Source of the DNA: Trema orientale
Taxonomy: Eukaryota; Streptophyta; Magnoliopsida; Rosales; Cannabaceae
Length of the DNA stretch: 64,000 nucleotides
Direction of reading: 5' to 3'
Assembly (NCBI GenBank): GCA_002914845.1
Contig: JXTC01000189.1
Location: 183,112 to 247,111, forward strand
Below are positions 1 through 11,600 of this stretch, piece after piece. A program made the translations under genes and the position numbers. The notes under the pieces were generated by a model that was given only the letters and a program-made list of their open reading frames with translations, was not told the origin of the DNA and ran no database searches. Position 1 is the first letter of the stretch; every line of letters starts with the position of its first letter.

Positions 1-280
1 GGTCAAGAGGGGCTCCTCTTGAGGTGGTAACAATGGAGTTGAAAAGCTTCTTGGCGTCTGAGAGATCGGGGGACTTGAAGGGGGATGGTGAGTTCGGGGG
101 TTTGGAAGAGTCGTCGCCGTTCTGGGTTTTTGGGGATTTGGAAGAAGGCCTGGACCTTGTGCTTGAGGTGGGTTTTCTCTTGGGCATGGGAGATGGGGAC
201 TCCGCCGGAACAAGAGAAGATGAGATTTTGAGTTGTGAGGATGAAACTGCAGAGCGGAGTGAAGTTGGAAACTTACCCAT
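1..280 (-). CDS. 5' end of probable pentatricopeptide-repeat (PPR) protein, partial
   Basis: A minus-strand frame opens at the ATG at 278-280 and stays open to the window edge (93 codons), so the 3' part is missing. The protein starts MGKFPTSLRSAV, followed by a Ser/Pro/Lys-rich stretch to about residue 65 that is poor in acidic residues and would suit an organelle transit peptide. It then reads SPDLSDAKKLFNSIV, the kind of segment found just ahead of the first repeat in some plant PPR proteins; MGK...RS plus this segment recalls the At2g17670-like group. Such proteins bind organelle RNA. No PPR repeat itself lies inside the window, so the family call rests on the N-terminus only. The plus-strand frame over the same bases is a shadow. 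Confidence 0.6.
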   Translation of the reverse strand, partial: MGKFPTSLRSAVSSSQLKISSSLVPAESPSPMPKRKPTSSTRSRPSSKSPKTQNGDDSSKPPNSPSPFKSPDLSDAKKLFNSIVTTSRGAPLD

Positions 281-443
281 TTTTTTCTTCGGCGACCTAC
301 TCCTTCCTCTTCCTCCTCCTGGTTCTGGTTGTTTCACTTCTGAGCTCTCAGACTCGAGGGTTTTAGGGTTTTGCACGAATTGAGATTTTTTTCGTTTTTG
401 GGAAGGACAACACGCTCGACGATCTTGTCGTTTTTATCGTGAC

Positions 444-557
444 GAAACGATATGTCGTTTACGTTTGGAAACGACATATCGTTTACGTTCGGAAACGACA
501 TGTCGTTTAATGTGGAAACGACATGTCGTTTCACTTGTTGAGAAACCACATGTCGTT
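444..557. repeat. Tandem array of about five 23-27-bp AAACGACATGTCGTTT-type units
   Basis: Units begin at 444, 468, 492, 515 and 542. Each carries the near-palindrome AAACGAYATRTCGTTT followed by a short spacer. The array lies about 160-280 bp upstream of the PPR start codon, in its promoter region. Looser copies of the motif follow at about 752 and 815-845, and single AAACGAC words recur near 63.37-63.61 kb. Confidence 0.75.
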
Positions 558-1215
558 GTATTACCTTAAGGAAACTATAATTGTAATGTAGTTAAAATAC
601 GGAAAAGCCCTCTCAAAAGAAAGAGAGAAAAAAAAAAGGGATAAAGCGGCACTGTTTTGTTTTAAAAAAAAAAGAATAAGACATAAATTCTGTTAAACAG
701 CGTAATTAAGGAAAGGTCATTTATGCTGTTTTTATGTGGTTGTTTAAGCAAAACGACATGTCTTTTGTTGACAAGGAAACGGCATGAATTTGACCATGTT
801 TTAATGAACAACATGTCGTTTTAGCTGAGAAGCAACATGTCATTTCGAAAGGAATGTTTTTTTTTTTTTCCCCCCTCGACAAGTATTTAACTCTACCATG
901 GGGAATATATATTCACTTCTCTATGTTTTTCTTTTCGTTTGTTGAATTCAAAACTATCCTTTCTTCTATGAACAGTCGACGTATATATATTATGTTTCTG
1001 ATTAGAGAAGGAAACAAAAGTCGCTTTGGATTTGACAAAGTAAGTGATCTCTTTATTAAGATGGCAACATAAATTAACTCTCATTACATGATACTGAATG
1101 CGGATCTTCTTTCTTTATTTCATATAATAATCGGAGATCATGAATAAGCTCCGATAGTTATGAGAGATACGCAATACATAGTGGTAACAAGAGGCTACAT
1201 TGGACCAAAAACAAA
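558..1215. other. Intergenic, no gene seen
   Basis: AT-rich spacer between the PPR promoter and the 3' end of CHI1, with A and T homopolymers and scattered AAACGACATGTC-like words. Short open frames here show no domain or codon bias. Confidence 0.6.
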
Positions 1216-2571
1216 TCAGGCAAAAGGCCTTTGACCGTAGCAATCCAAGTTGTTTCCGTAGCCAATCCCAAAAATATCACAATATCTACTAAAGAATCCA
1301 ATCCTACTAGCCACCTTGTCGTTTTGACCTTGTCCGCATTCAACTCCACCGTTGATTATGTTCGTGATCACACCATAACCTGAGACTCGACCTGCCGACC
1401 TGTCAGCATCGGACGGTGTCCATCTCCCTATGATAACATCGTGGCTGGATGGTTTGTTTGCTTGTGGAGTCATCCAGAACCATATCGCTGTCTTGAACGA
1501 CACAACTGCGTCCGTCGCAACTCGATCTGGGTCATTTATCAAGTCAAGTTTAAGGGCTTGACCGGCTTGGTTGTAGTTGTAGTTGCTGAACATATACACA
1601 ACAAATTAATTAACGTAACTAGTCAAAAATCAAAATAAGCATAAACTTCGTTGACAACAAAAATTTCCAAATTAACCAGCAAATCAAGGGAAAGTGTGTA
1701 GTTCCCAATTAGACACAAAAGAAAATATATGTTATATGATTTTTATGACGTGTATATATATATATATGTATTTTTGTTAGGTAACATGAAGTACTAATGC
1801 ATTAATTTAATCACAAAATAATTAAGAAGACAGATTGACTTACTGAGTTAGTTGGATGGGTCCTCGGCCATAATAGCTTTTGCCAGGTGCGCATGGTCCT
1901 CTACCGGTATCACAGTAGACACCTTGGTTGAGTTCCCTGACATGACAATATCCCCACGCATATGGACCATCTGGTGCCTCTCCCCATCCTCCTACAGACA
2001 TAAACATTAAACCACAAATTCAATATAATGAAACAGAGTACGTATAACTAGCTGGTTGAGCAATAAGTACTTGAGAAAGAGTAGATCATGGTTTAATTAA
2101 TGGATTAAAATTATTGCCTGTGGTTTCGTGAGAGGTTTGACCAAAGAAGGCCGCAAGCTCCCTTTTACGAGTGGCATCATCACCTGTGGTACCAAAGCCA
2201 TTGAAAGACCTTGCAGCAGCAAGGAAAGAGTCATAAGTGTAGAATCCGCGACCTGGGCATCCGCCATCGTTTCGATGTTTAAGCATTTGATCGAATAGTG
2301 CAGCACTGATGGTGCTGCTGACATCGCCACTACCGCCGCCACCACTGGGAGTGGGGGTTGGTTGGGACGGAGTTGAACCGCCGGAGCTGCATTGGCTCTG
2401 GCAGTTACCTGCACAGTACTGCGGTGTGGAACCACACCACCCGTATTCGCTACAACATAGGCTATTGGGACACAAGGCGCCTCCTGCTTGTCTCCCACAT
2501 TGTTCTGCCAAGGCTCCTACAAACAATGCCAAGGCCAAGATGATAGAGAAAACATTGCACCAGTACTTCAT
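1216..2571 (-). CDS. CHI1: class I (hevein-domain) endochitinase, intact
   Basis: Three exons: 2571-2118, 1991-1844 and 1585-1216, giving 323 residues with phases that join exactly. It has a signal peptide (about 1-22), a hevein chitin-binding domain with eight cysteines (23-61), a Ser/Thr/Pro/Gly hinge (62-82) and a GH19 catalytic domain (83-323). The expected catalytic Glu pair is present at 149 (in SHETTG) and 171 (in WGYCHVRE), 22 residues apart as in the family. GH19 enzymes hydrolyse chitin and act in defence. Intron 1 has a GC donor (CAG/GCAATA at 2118/2117) and a normal AG acceptor; intron 2 is GT-AG. The protein ends CYGQRPFA with no C-terminal propeptide, so secretion to the apoplast is more likely than vacuolar sorting. 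I chose the Met at 2571: the in-frame ATG at 2628 is only a few bases from the TATA box and probably lies upstream of the transcript start. Confidence 0.9.
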
Positions 2572-2632
2572 GATGTATCTTTTGATATTGTCTTGGTTTG
2601 TGTGAGAAACTAGTGCATATATTGCCATGGTT

Positions 2633-2640
2633 TTTATATA
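2633..2640 (-). promoter_or_regulatory. TATA box of CHI1
   Basis: TATATAAA on the minus strand, about 62 bp upstream of the chosen ATG, a normal plant spacing for a short 5' leader. Confidence 0.6.
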
Positions 2641-3376
2641 GTTGATACATAGAGATAGGATGATTTAGTTTCTAATTAACTAAACTAGGATCTTGTTGAA
2701 AGTCTCCTGTATGTTCATTCAAAAAAGATGGCTGACTCTTTCTGTGCTAGCTAGTGCCGTGAAGACTGATTCTCGGTCACTTCGTACATGACATGTGATC
2801 TGTTAGTGTTTCTAACCCCTAAAACACTTCAAATGTTGCTCATAGAAAGTACCAGGAAGGTGATGTGTTTTTATATACCTCAGACTGCGTACATATCCTT
2901 GATCTGGAATTACTAGCTTGTTTATTGCTTGATCTCCTTATATCCAACGGGACAATTACAAAAAAATGGCCCGGTTTAAATAATACCGGACATTTTCCAG
3001 CTTTTATGTCACCTTTTTTGCGTACATATCTAATATCCAAATTTAGTGTCTCGATTTATGTCCAATCATTAAATCAATGACATTTCACTTTCAAATTTAA
3101 AACTATTTTAGCGAGTTTATTATATTTATCATTTTTATTTTATATTATTAATACGATGTTGTTCATGATTTGAAACCTTAAAATTAATGGACAAAGGATT
3201 AATTTGAATTTCATAATGAAACTAGTTTAATTATTTTGGAGGAAGACAGGGAAATCTGAGTCTAAATATTGGTACCATTTCCCTTCTCTTTAATCTTTAT
3301 CTTTAATCGTTAATGGGCAAGAATTTTATTCTCAATTCTTATTATATTAATTAAGGCAGTAAGTGCTACAAGAAAA
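2641..3376. other. Upstream region of CHI1, no gene seen
   Basis: Promoter-side spacer of CHI1. It is AT-rich beyond about 3.05 kb. I see no coding stretch and no clear transposon end. Confidence 0.5.
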
Positions 3377-3442
3377 TTAGGGATAAGTTGTTTGACTATA
3401 GCAGTCCGTGTTGTTTCCATAGCTGAATGCGCGGTCCACTGT
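3377..3442 (-). pseudogene. Chitinase 3'-end relic
   Basis: In one minus-strand frame the bases read SYGNNTDCYSQ followed after a few residues by a stop. This matches the end of GH19 chitinases (CHI1 ends [11 protein letters not shown]). Nothing convincing of the rest of a chitinase is left upstream, so this is a short remnant of another cluster member in the same orientation as CHI1. It is short, so chance similarity is possible. Confidence 0.45.
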
Positions 3443-4121
3443 CATTAACTCGTAATGATAGTTGATACAAAAGTCCTCGACGCCTAATTGACGGCTTCCT
3501 GCCGATTAATGCTCTCTTGGGCAAGTTATACGTCAATATTCTAGAATTCTACTAGTTTATTTGGTTATCTTTAAAAGAGAAAAAAAAAAACACAAATCAA
3601 AACGAAAAAACAACTAGGATTATCGAAGGAGAATTTATGGTGTATGTCATTTTCTTAATTACATTGGTATTAGTAATGCCACCATTGACTAATTTGTAAA
3701 TTATGACACATGCACGATAGCATTTTATACCATAAATTTGGAGTGGTAAAAAAGAATGGGGCCTATAGAAATGTACTAAATTTTGGGCCTAATTTCAGTA
3801 AATATCCCTTTGTCAAATGTTATAGCAAAATATTCGGTATATATGCTTATATACCAAGTGTAAAATTTTATATACCAAGTATAAAAAATTATATACCTAG
3901 TACATTTTAGTACAGTAACTAAAATTGGTAGATATATATATCTACCAAGTGTAAAAATATATATACTTGGACATTTAGCTATAAAATTTTATAAAGTGGA
4001 CATCTACTTAATCAAATTTAAAATTTTGGTCATCCACCTAAATTTCTCAAAAAGAATTAGGATGGTATCTATTTCATCTCTTAGTTCATGTTATATAAAC
4101 TAATTTCATATTCTCGGGTTA
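3443..4121. other. Intergenic, no gene seen
   Basis: AT-rich spacer. Around 3.85-3.97 kb the words TATACCAAGTGTAAAA and variants recur several times in both orientations, a small local repeat cluster without further structure. Confidence 0.5.
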
Positions 4122-4551
4122 AGTTGACAATTACCACTTTTTTCAAATATTTAACTAAATTTACCACCACTATTAGATTTTACCACTTTTGGGAGAAGAT
4201 TATTTAGGAATCTGTCAAAAATTAATCAAGAATGCATTAAGAATCCATCAAGAACCTGTCAAGATCACTACCGACGTTAAGAATCTGTCAAGAATCCGTC
4301 AAGAATCTATCAAGATTGTCAAGAATTCATCAAGAACTCGTCAAGATCACTGCCGATGTCAAGAATCCATTAAAAATCCGTCAAGATTGTCAAGAATCCG
4401 TCAAAAATTTATTTAATCAATCAAGATTACCGCTGACATCAAGAATCGTTCAAGAATCCATCAAGATCATCAAGAATTCGTTAAGAATTCATTTTAAAAA
4501 AGTGGTATGGTGGTAGATTTAATTAATGAGGAAAAAAAGTGGCGTACAACT
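4122..4551. mobile_element. MITE-like element with inverted ends and an internal minisatellite
   Basis: The left end (from about 4122, AGTTGACAATTACCACTTTT then AATTTACCACCA) is matched in reverse by the right end (TGGTGGTAGATT ... AAAAGTGGCGTACAACT to 4551), giving imperfect terminal inverted repeats of about 45 bp. Between them, 4200-4495 is a degenerate array of a roughly 10-base word, TCAAGAATCC, with a longer period of about 100 bases marked by GATCACTGCCGATGTCAAG. No clear target duplication was found, so the exact ends are uncertain. Confidence 0.6.
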
Positions 4552-6714
4552 AATTTATTCTATTTTCTTTGCTGAATAGTAAAGGGATTTTTAGCTAAAT
4601 GATCGAATTTTTTATCATTGTTTGAAAAATAACTGTTTTTCAAACAAAACTAAAAAATGACCCTATTTTGAAAATTATCTTAAAAATGGCTGTTTTTCAT
4701 ATTTAATGGATCAAAATTTATCGACTTACTTTGTATAACATTGATTTATTTTTAAAATAATTGATTTATTTTGTATAAAATTGATTTGATTTTAAAAAAT
4801 AAATTCATTTTGTATAAAATTGATTTATTGTAAAAATTGATTTTTTTCTTAAAAATAATAGATAACTAAAAAAAAGGCCATTTGTCACAATTATAAAACA
4901 ACTATTTATTAAATAGGTATAAAACAACCATTTTTTAACTTGATCTAAAAAATAAGTACATTTCCTATAAATAGTCAAGAGTAAATGACTTGGGCTTCTT
5001 ACAGAATTCCAAACCCGAAGTACCAAAAATTAAAAAATTTTGAATGGACTGAATTTTTTGAAAAATTCAGGATTGATTTAGAAAAATATCACTAATTAAA
5101 AAAAATTTGTATTTTAATAAATATTTAGAAAAAATACCACTTTTTCTTCAAAATTAGTATTTTTCAATAATACTCGAGGTAGCTAATTAGGTTAATTAAG
5201 GTAACTAATCCAATTACTTGAGGTAACCGGTCAAGTTACCAGATCAAGTAACTTGATTAGTTATTTTAAGTATATCATCAAGTAATAAAAAATGGTATTT
5301 TTCTAATTAAAATCTAAGATTTTTCAAAGAATTTCAAAATCCAGGATTTTTCAATTATTTTGAAAAATTATCATAAAAAATCAAATTTCCCTAAATGGTT
5401 TCTTACAAAATTGAGGCCCAAAGTCCAAAAAAATTGAAAAATCCGATGCTGATTTTTTTTGTAACATTTTGGATTCATTTAGAGAAATATCATTTTTAAA
5501 AATTTATTTAAAAAGTTCATTTAGAAACACCATTTTTTAAATTTATTTAGAGAAATACGACTCATGGTATTTTTCTAATTAAAATCCAGAATTTTGCAAA
5601 GAATTTCAAAATATTTTGTAACACCAATTGCTGGTGTTTACTGGAATAAATTTCCGGAAAATATTTTCATAAAATCATTTTCAAGAACACCATAGTTTTG
5701 TAAAATCAAGAGACACAGCAGAATTGGTCGTTTAAAATTTTTCTTTTTACAAAACGTTTTAGATCGTGATCTAACATAGATTAACTCTTGATCTGGACAG
5801 GAATAATACCCGGATTCGCTCCGCAACCTTCTCGTCTTCCCGTATTACTCCTCTAGTACATATTTACCTTTGAGTTGCCATTTTTCATCTAATGGATAAT
5901 AGTTGACTACAGTGTTTGTATCTGCTCATACTAACACAGTCAAATTCACATAGTGAATACCGGGNTTGTCCATTATGAGAAACGTTCTACACATTTCATA
6001 TACCTTATCTTCCAAGATACCGGAGTTTGAACCATAAATCAGAACTAGTCCTTTAGTAACTCAAGAAGACAAAATACATAAAAGTAAGTTCGTCAATTAC
6101 TAGGATTAGGATCTTCTACAATAGTGCTAGATTAGTGAAATTAGAAATTTGAGTTACGGCACTTAACCTCAAATTCTAATTCACTAGGTCCTATTCGATG
6201 CAATTTTCTTATAATACACTAGTGTTTCTATCCGAAGACTCACTTCAATAATTAGAGACTTCATTAATTAAATAGACAACACTACATTCTATGGCATAGT
6301 AAAGTATTCCATCTTCAATATGCAGAATGCGAACAATTTAATTTAGACATATTGAAATAAAGAATATAATGTCTCCCACATATGAAATCTTCATACGAAT
6401 AATTCTTTATTACTCATTTCATGTATTGGAATCTTTTAGATGTTTGCATAAAATAAATATACATATCACATGTATATCAATGGGACATAAATAAAATAGA
6501 AATTCATAACATGGAATTTATTAATAATAAAAAGATACTAAATAATCCAATAAATATTGTTTATAATGTCTAAATAATAAACTGCTTTATAGGACATTAT
6601 TCCAATACTTAGGTGGTACATACTAATGCATGCCATCTTCTTTAGAACTTTTAAAATTCATGGAAATTAGAGTTTTAGATAAATATACAAGCTATGAATT
6701 AATATGTTTAATTT
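4552..6714. other. AT-rich intergenic DNA with degenerate palindromes and an assembly gap
   Basis: No gene. Between about 5.04 and 5.40 kb, words such as TTTAGAAAAATAYCA and ATGGTATTTTTCTAA face each other around a centre rich in GGTAAC, like a decayed foldback element. A similar arrangement is seen at 39.9-40.25 kb. The single N at 5965 marks lost sequence of unknown length. Confidence 0.5.
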
Positions 6715-8590
6715 ATGACTTTTCGTATGTGTGAATAGTATCTTATATGTGAATAGTGATCTCTGAAATAAATACAGGAATAAAGTAACACAACAAGATA
6801 CAAATTTACGTGATTCATCCAACTTGAGCTACGTCCATGGAATTGCTACAGATCTTTCACTATAGGGAGAAAATTTATTACAAATATTTACAAACACTCA
6901 GTCACAACCCTGATCCCAAATACACCAAAGTACTCTCTCGTACAAGTATTTTCTCACTCACTTTTTGCTAACACTCTTTGAAATCTCCTCTTATATAAAG
7001 AAATTATACTCTCTTTGAAAGGAGAAACAAAAAGAAAAGAAATGGTTTAATTAGAGGAAACACTTAAATTGCTTTTGATTTTTTGGGATACTTTGATGAA
7101 GCTAAGTTGGGGAGTATTTGTAGCAAAACTCCCCCTCTCCTTTCTATGTTCAAAACATGCTAATGGAAAAAATCCACAAATGGTGATGGACAACAAATCC
7201 ACAAAGATGGCTGCCTATTTTTCTTTTACCTCAATAATCTTCCACTTGAAGACTTGATATATATCATATCTTCACAAATGATCAATGTAGTAGCTCATCT
7301 CATAGCTTATGTTATTATCATTGTCTTTATCGACAACCATACTCCATTATATGAGTATACCGTTTAGAATTGACGAATTCTAAGAATTTTATCTCAGCTC
7401 ATATCGAAAGAACTTTACTGATAATGATAGTGTTGACTCCTATATTTGGCTTTTCCGGAAGTCCATAAGCCATCGACATCATTCATCACACACCTTGTAT
7501 TAACGCCAAACTAATACTCTTGTGCAAACTTATGAATCTTGAATTTGCCTCTACTACACACCCTCTTTCATGGCAATTTTAGAAATCAACGGCATTGCCA
7601 TGAGGATGTATATTATCACAGAGCATCTTCTATGCCTCTATTATAGAAGGAAATATTTACAGCTTCATCAGACTTGGAGCATCCAACCGAACTCGCTCTA
7701 CCTTTTGGGCAATTTCTTTTTACATGCCCCGCATGTCCGCACATCCAACAGACGATATTCTTTTTCTTGAAGTTTCTTCTCTTGTTGTCGACCGTCAATG
7801 TTGAACTTTCAAATGATGCATTACTTCCACCATTGCTCAATCGTCTTTCTTCATAAAAGAGTATGCTCGTCACTTCTGAAAAAATCACGGTCTCCTACTC
7901 ATACATCAGAATTGGCTTCATATGCTCATAAGAAAATGAAAGAGACCAAATGAGTCGCAACACATTATCTTTGTCATCAATCTTAATTCTAATAGTCTCT
8001 AATTTAGAAACGATGTCGTTTATGACACTAAATGATCTGATATTATTGTACCTTCACTCATATATAGTATATAAAACTGCTCCTTCAGGTACACCTGATT
8101 TGAGACTCATTTCGCCCGATACAATTCTCCGAGCTTTTTCCAGAATTCCTTGGCTGTAGATATTCCGAGTACATTTTCTAGAACATTTTTTTGCTAAGCA
8201 CATATATATCGTACTTGCAGCTCTATCATCTAGATCTTCCTAATCTTCATCACTAATTTTGACTGTTTTCGAAATATCTTTTCCCTTCAAAATCTTGTGC
8301 AGACCAGAATGAATTAACAAATCCTTGACTTGAACTTGCCACAAGCCAAACTTGATGTTGCTATCAAATTTCTCCAAATCAGTTCTGATTGGAGTTACAC
8401 CTTCATGCTTGAGAAACCCACCAAAAAAGTTCCCTGGAGGGTTCAAATGCTCCCATTTGAATACAAAACTTCTTAGACTACCACCAAGCCTTAGTGCACT
8501 GCAGAACCGACCACAACCTGTTGCTCTGATACTAGTTGTGGGAAAAAATCACCTTCTCACTTATGACTTTTTGTATGTGTGAAAAGTACT
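6715..8590 (-). mobile_element. Decayed, internally deleted Ty1/copia element
   Basis: Read on the minus strand: the tail of a 5' LTR at about 8590-8545, a tRNA-Met-type primer site TAGTATCAGAGC at 8534-8523 (one change from TGGTATCAGAGC), gag remnants at about 8460-7600, a purine-rich tract CAAGTGGAAGAT ending at about 7238, and a 3' LTR from about 7237 to 6720. The LTR carries a TATATAAG box near 6.99 kb and a CACGTAAATTTG segment typical of copia leaders. The shared end of the two LTRs includes CACACATAC and AAAAGTCATAA. Protease, integrase and reverse transcriptase are missing. The 5' LTR is cut off at about 8590, where a copy of the chitinase upstream region starts. Confidence 0.7.
7600..8460 (-). 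pseudogene. Ty1/copia gag remnant
   Basis: Two pieces remain open. One near 8446-8240 contains FGLWQVQVKDLLIHSGLHK, the usual N-terminal part of copia Gag. The other, at 7888-7616, contains the zinc knuckle CWMCGHAGHVKRNC (C-x2-C-x4-H-x4-C) that binds RNA in Gag. The intervening bases can be read in shifted frames as Gag-like sequence (NVLGISTAKEFWKKLGELYR at about 8170-8110). Frameshifts and stops show that it is dead. Confidence 0.8.
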
Positions 8591-8599
8591 GTATCTGTA

Positions 8600-8940
8600 G
8601 TAATTCCATAGGCATAGCCCAAGTTGACAGCTTCAGCCCTATATTGTGTTCTTAAATAAAATGCATAATAAGTTAGAAATATTACACTACGATAGTGAAT
8701 GCATACCAAACTGTCGTCGGTCAGATTATTTGTAAAAACCTGGCTGGGAAAATAAATAACAAGATGTGAATGCAAATTGTGAATGCAAAAACAAACACAA
8801 AACTTCAATTAATAGTAAAATAAAAATAAAACCAAAGATATATAACAATATTATATTTGGCTCAACTATTTCTGGTACTCTTCGGCTGGGGAATGAGTTT
8901 TGAATGATACAATATATAGCTAAAAGATTACATCGTTAAA
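8600..8940. repeat. Gene-less copy of chitinase-upstream sequence (copy 1)
   Basis: About 330 bases closely match 32884-33205, including CTTCGGCTGGGGAATG and ACCTGGCTGGGAAAATA. They more loosely match the upstream regions of CHI3 (near 25.19 kb) and CHI4 (near 34.52 kb) through CAGCTTCAGC, AATGCAGAATAAGTTA and ATTACACTACGATA. No chitinase exon follows. Confidence 0.7.
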
Positions 8941-9119
8941 GCTAACAATACATGACGATAGCCCAACAGCGAGAGGTGGCCATTTAGGAGATGATCGCTC
9001 AATAACAGTGATCACTAGAGATTCAGGCGGTACAGATAGCACATAAGTATAGATAATTTTGTCGTCTCTAGTACTACATATCAACATCTCCAGCCCTGCT
9101 CCTATCCATATCCAGGGTT
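8941..9119. other. Spacer, nothing recognised
   Basis: Slightly richer in G+C than its surroundings. No feature identified. Confidence 0.4.
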
Positions 9120-9783
9120 CACTTCGACATTGCTTTGCATGATACCCCTGCTACTGCCACCTCGTTTTGCCCTTCCTCTACCACCTCAACTAACTCGTCA
9201 AAAAAATGAAAGTGAAGAAATCGATGACGAGGACTTAAAATTGTAATCTTGTTTTTAATTTCGGACAATTTTATTTAATATTAATGTTATTTAAAATATT
9301 ACTTTATTTATTTTTTTAATAATTTTTAATTTATTTGGTTTACGTTAATGAAATTTTTATTTATTTAAAATTTGAATTATTTTTTATTGTTAAAAAAATA
9401 AATATATAAAAAAATTATTTTAAAAAAATATTTAAAATAATTAATTACTAAAAAACATAATTCCATTTAAATTTGTCACCGTTTTAGGTCATTAATTTAA
9501 TAATTATTTAATAAATATAAAAATTCACTCTATACAATAGTTGCCGCTTACAAATAAATATATACTAGCGACAATTTTGAAATTGTCGCTACTATTGGTT
9601 TGTCAGAAGGCATTTTTGTCGATTTTTTAGCGGGACAAATATTACCGCTATGAATTATTTAATACGGGGACCACATTTATCGCCGCTTTAGGAATCTATA
9701 CCAACGAACTTTTAGCGGCAATTCTAAAGCAGCAACACTAGGCTTTAAATGTCACTGCTCTATTTCTATTTTCTTGTAGTATT
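9120..9783 (+). mobile_element. 3' end of a CACTA (En/Spm) DNA transposon
   Basis: Around 9150-9245 a short plus-strand frame ends in the acidic tail NESEEIDDEDLKL and a stop, like the C-terminus of some CACTA transposases. From about 9530 the sequence is filled with subterminal words (TAGCGGCAAT, TTGTCGCTAC and relatives in both directions). It ends TTTTCTTGTAGT at 9780, the reverse of the CACTACAAGAAAA terminus with its last base changed. The 5' half is missing. Confidence 0.6.
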
Positions 9784-9911
9784 ACTTTTCGTAATTGAAC
9801 TATATATTTAGCTACTCTTGTCTTGTAGCCTTTTAGAAATCTTCAGATAATAGCCATTGTGATTCCGGCCATGGAATTGCTCAATCTTCAGGGCCATGTA
9901 TTTATCCAATC

Positions 9912-10454
9912 TGTTGAAATACCTATACAATTAAGAACACAATATCGATCTAAATTTAATAATGGATTTAGATCTAATCACACACATATAAAAAATATAA
10001 AGAACATAAATATTTAACGTGGTTCAGCTATAAAATATAGCATACTTGTATGGGAGATCAACAATAAGCATTCTACTAAGAAAGAAAATAATTTACACTC
10101 TATAGTTTTCATCCACTTGGAAACACCCATAAGAACACTCTGTTTTATGTCATCCGAAAACTCCAGATACTCCAAGAGCCCTCCCCAATAAGATTACATT
10201 GATTCTCTCTCTCTAGCGCTCTTTTAATGTGTCTCTCTCAAAATTATGAGAGAATACAAGACCTATTTATAGAAAACTAACCGATTGAATCCTAATCCCA
10301 ATAGAATTATCTCACATAGCTAATAAAAAATCAAAAGTCCTAAATAAAAAAAACGTATTTCATTAGACTTCTTTATTAATCAAAACACTTTAATCCTCTA
10401 AACTAAGATTCTTACTTTTCTAAAATACTTTAATTAATTGACAGGTACACAACA
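9912..10454 (-). mobile_element. Solo LTR, probably copia type
   Basis: On the minus strand it starts TGTTGTGTACCT at 10454 and ends AGGTATTTCAACA at 9912, giving TG...CA ends with a short inverted repeat. A CTATAAATAGG box lies near 10.26 kb and GAACCACGTTAAATATT near 10.02 kb, the usual promoter and leader signals of copia LTRs. No internal region adjoins either side. The flanking five bases (CAATC, CATAC) are not identical. Confidence 0.6.
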
Positions 10455-10459
10455 CATAC

Positions 10460-10740
10460 TATAGTAAATGAGGTCAACAGCGAGGACATTTATAGTCCTT
10501 GCTATTAGTAATAGCGAGGACTATATCCTCTAATAGCAAGGACTATATCCTCAAGACGTGTTCTCGCAAGTATCTAGTCATTGCTGTCCGGAAATAACAA
10601 TAACTTTTTTATCCTTGCTATTATCTCTAGGTCAAATATACTATATTTAAAATTTTTGGTGAAAATTTTTAAAAGATTGGCGTAGGCGCCAATATTTTGC
10701 ACTTGAATCCGCCAAAATTATTACCGAGGACATTATCAAT
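10460..10740. repeat. CACTA-like subterminal repeat cluster
   Basis: Several copies of TAGCGAGGACTA / TAGTCCTTGCTA in both orientations between 10480 and 10740, the pattern seen next to the ends of CACTA transposons. No complete terminus is recognised. A minus-strand frame of 63 codons just beyond (10927-10736) is not recognised. Confidence 0.45.
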
Positions 10741-10914
10741 TTTTATTAAAATAAAAATAAAAATAATTACAGCTCATATGCAAAACACGTGAGCAACTAG
10801 TTTTAGTGATAATCCCTTTTGGAGGGCCAGTAAATGTCCCCATTGGTGTCCACCTACTGCCCTCATTTATTGCAGTGACAATCCAAGTAGTATCAACTAG
10901 TTGCTCGCACAGAT

Positions 10915-11600
10915 GAAACAAAATCATTTAATGTTTCCAGTGTCCCATCTTCGTCACCGTTATTAATACTTCACCATCCACATTTCATCACCATATATAG
11001 CATATGGTCCATGCCTCATGTGTCCTTATTAATTAACTTGATAAGGAAAGTGAACCCAATTTGATTTGTGATAAATGTACCTACCTGATGCGGCAGGCCA
11101 TAACTATAAGATTAGAAGTTCTGCACTTAAATCGTATTATACTTTAAATAGATTTTTCCTTAAAAAAATTAAAAGCACTTCACATTAATCGATTGAAATA
11201 CAATAACAAACTATTCTCCTATCACTAAATGAGCGCAAAACATTTTATTATATCCCTCTCTAATGATCCGTTTCTCTGTTGTTAACAAATAAAATAAAGC
11301 GCATTAAGAAGAGGGGGGGGGGGTGTGGGGAAGAACGAAGTCTTAGAATGTGATCAATTTGTTCTAGAGGTAGATATAGAAAGGAAACGGGACCATTAAA
11401 AATTAATGAGGACCATCAAATATTGATGAGGAAATAAATTGATCGTAATCCACGTTCATGTTTCTAATATTCAACAGAAGAATATTCGAGATCCAGAAAA
11501 TAAACCGGTGAGGATGTATGTTTAATTTAGAGGTATTCTAATTTTAAAAAAGAAAGTTTTTGGTTGAAAGAAAAACGTGTTTACTACTGTTTCCAACCAA
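10915..11600. repeat. Gene-less copy of chitinase-upstream sequence (copy 2)
   Basis: Contains in order the blocks GTTTCCAGTGTCCCATC, TGATCCGTTTCTCTG, AATGTGATCAA...AGGTAGATA...GAAAGGA, CGAGATCCAGAAAA and AGAGGTATTCTAAT. These recur at 24.15-24.53 kb and in the CHI3 and CHI4 promoters (25.38-25.52, 34.74-34.88 kb). No chitinase follows directly; CHI2 starts 3 kb further on. Confidence 0.55.

Noticed and set aside
24-383. Plus-strand frame of 119 codons
   Set aside because: It is the shadow of the minus-strand PPR-type frame, which has the recognisable N-terminus.
2572-2628. Upstream in-frame ATG of CHI1
   Set aside because: It lies within a few bases of the TATA box, and the 19 extra residues would spoil the signal peptide.
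4200-4495. CRISPR-like regular repeats
   Set aside because: Units of about 10 bases without unique spacers in a plant nuclear genome; a minisatellite inside an inverted-repeat element.
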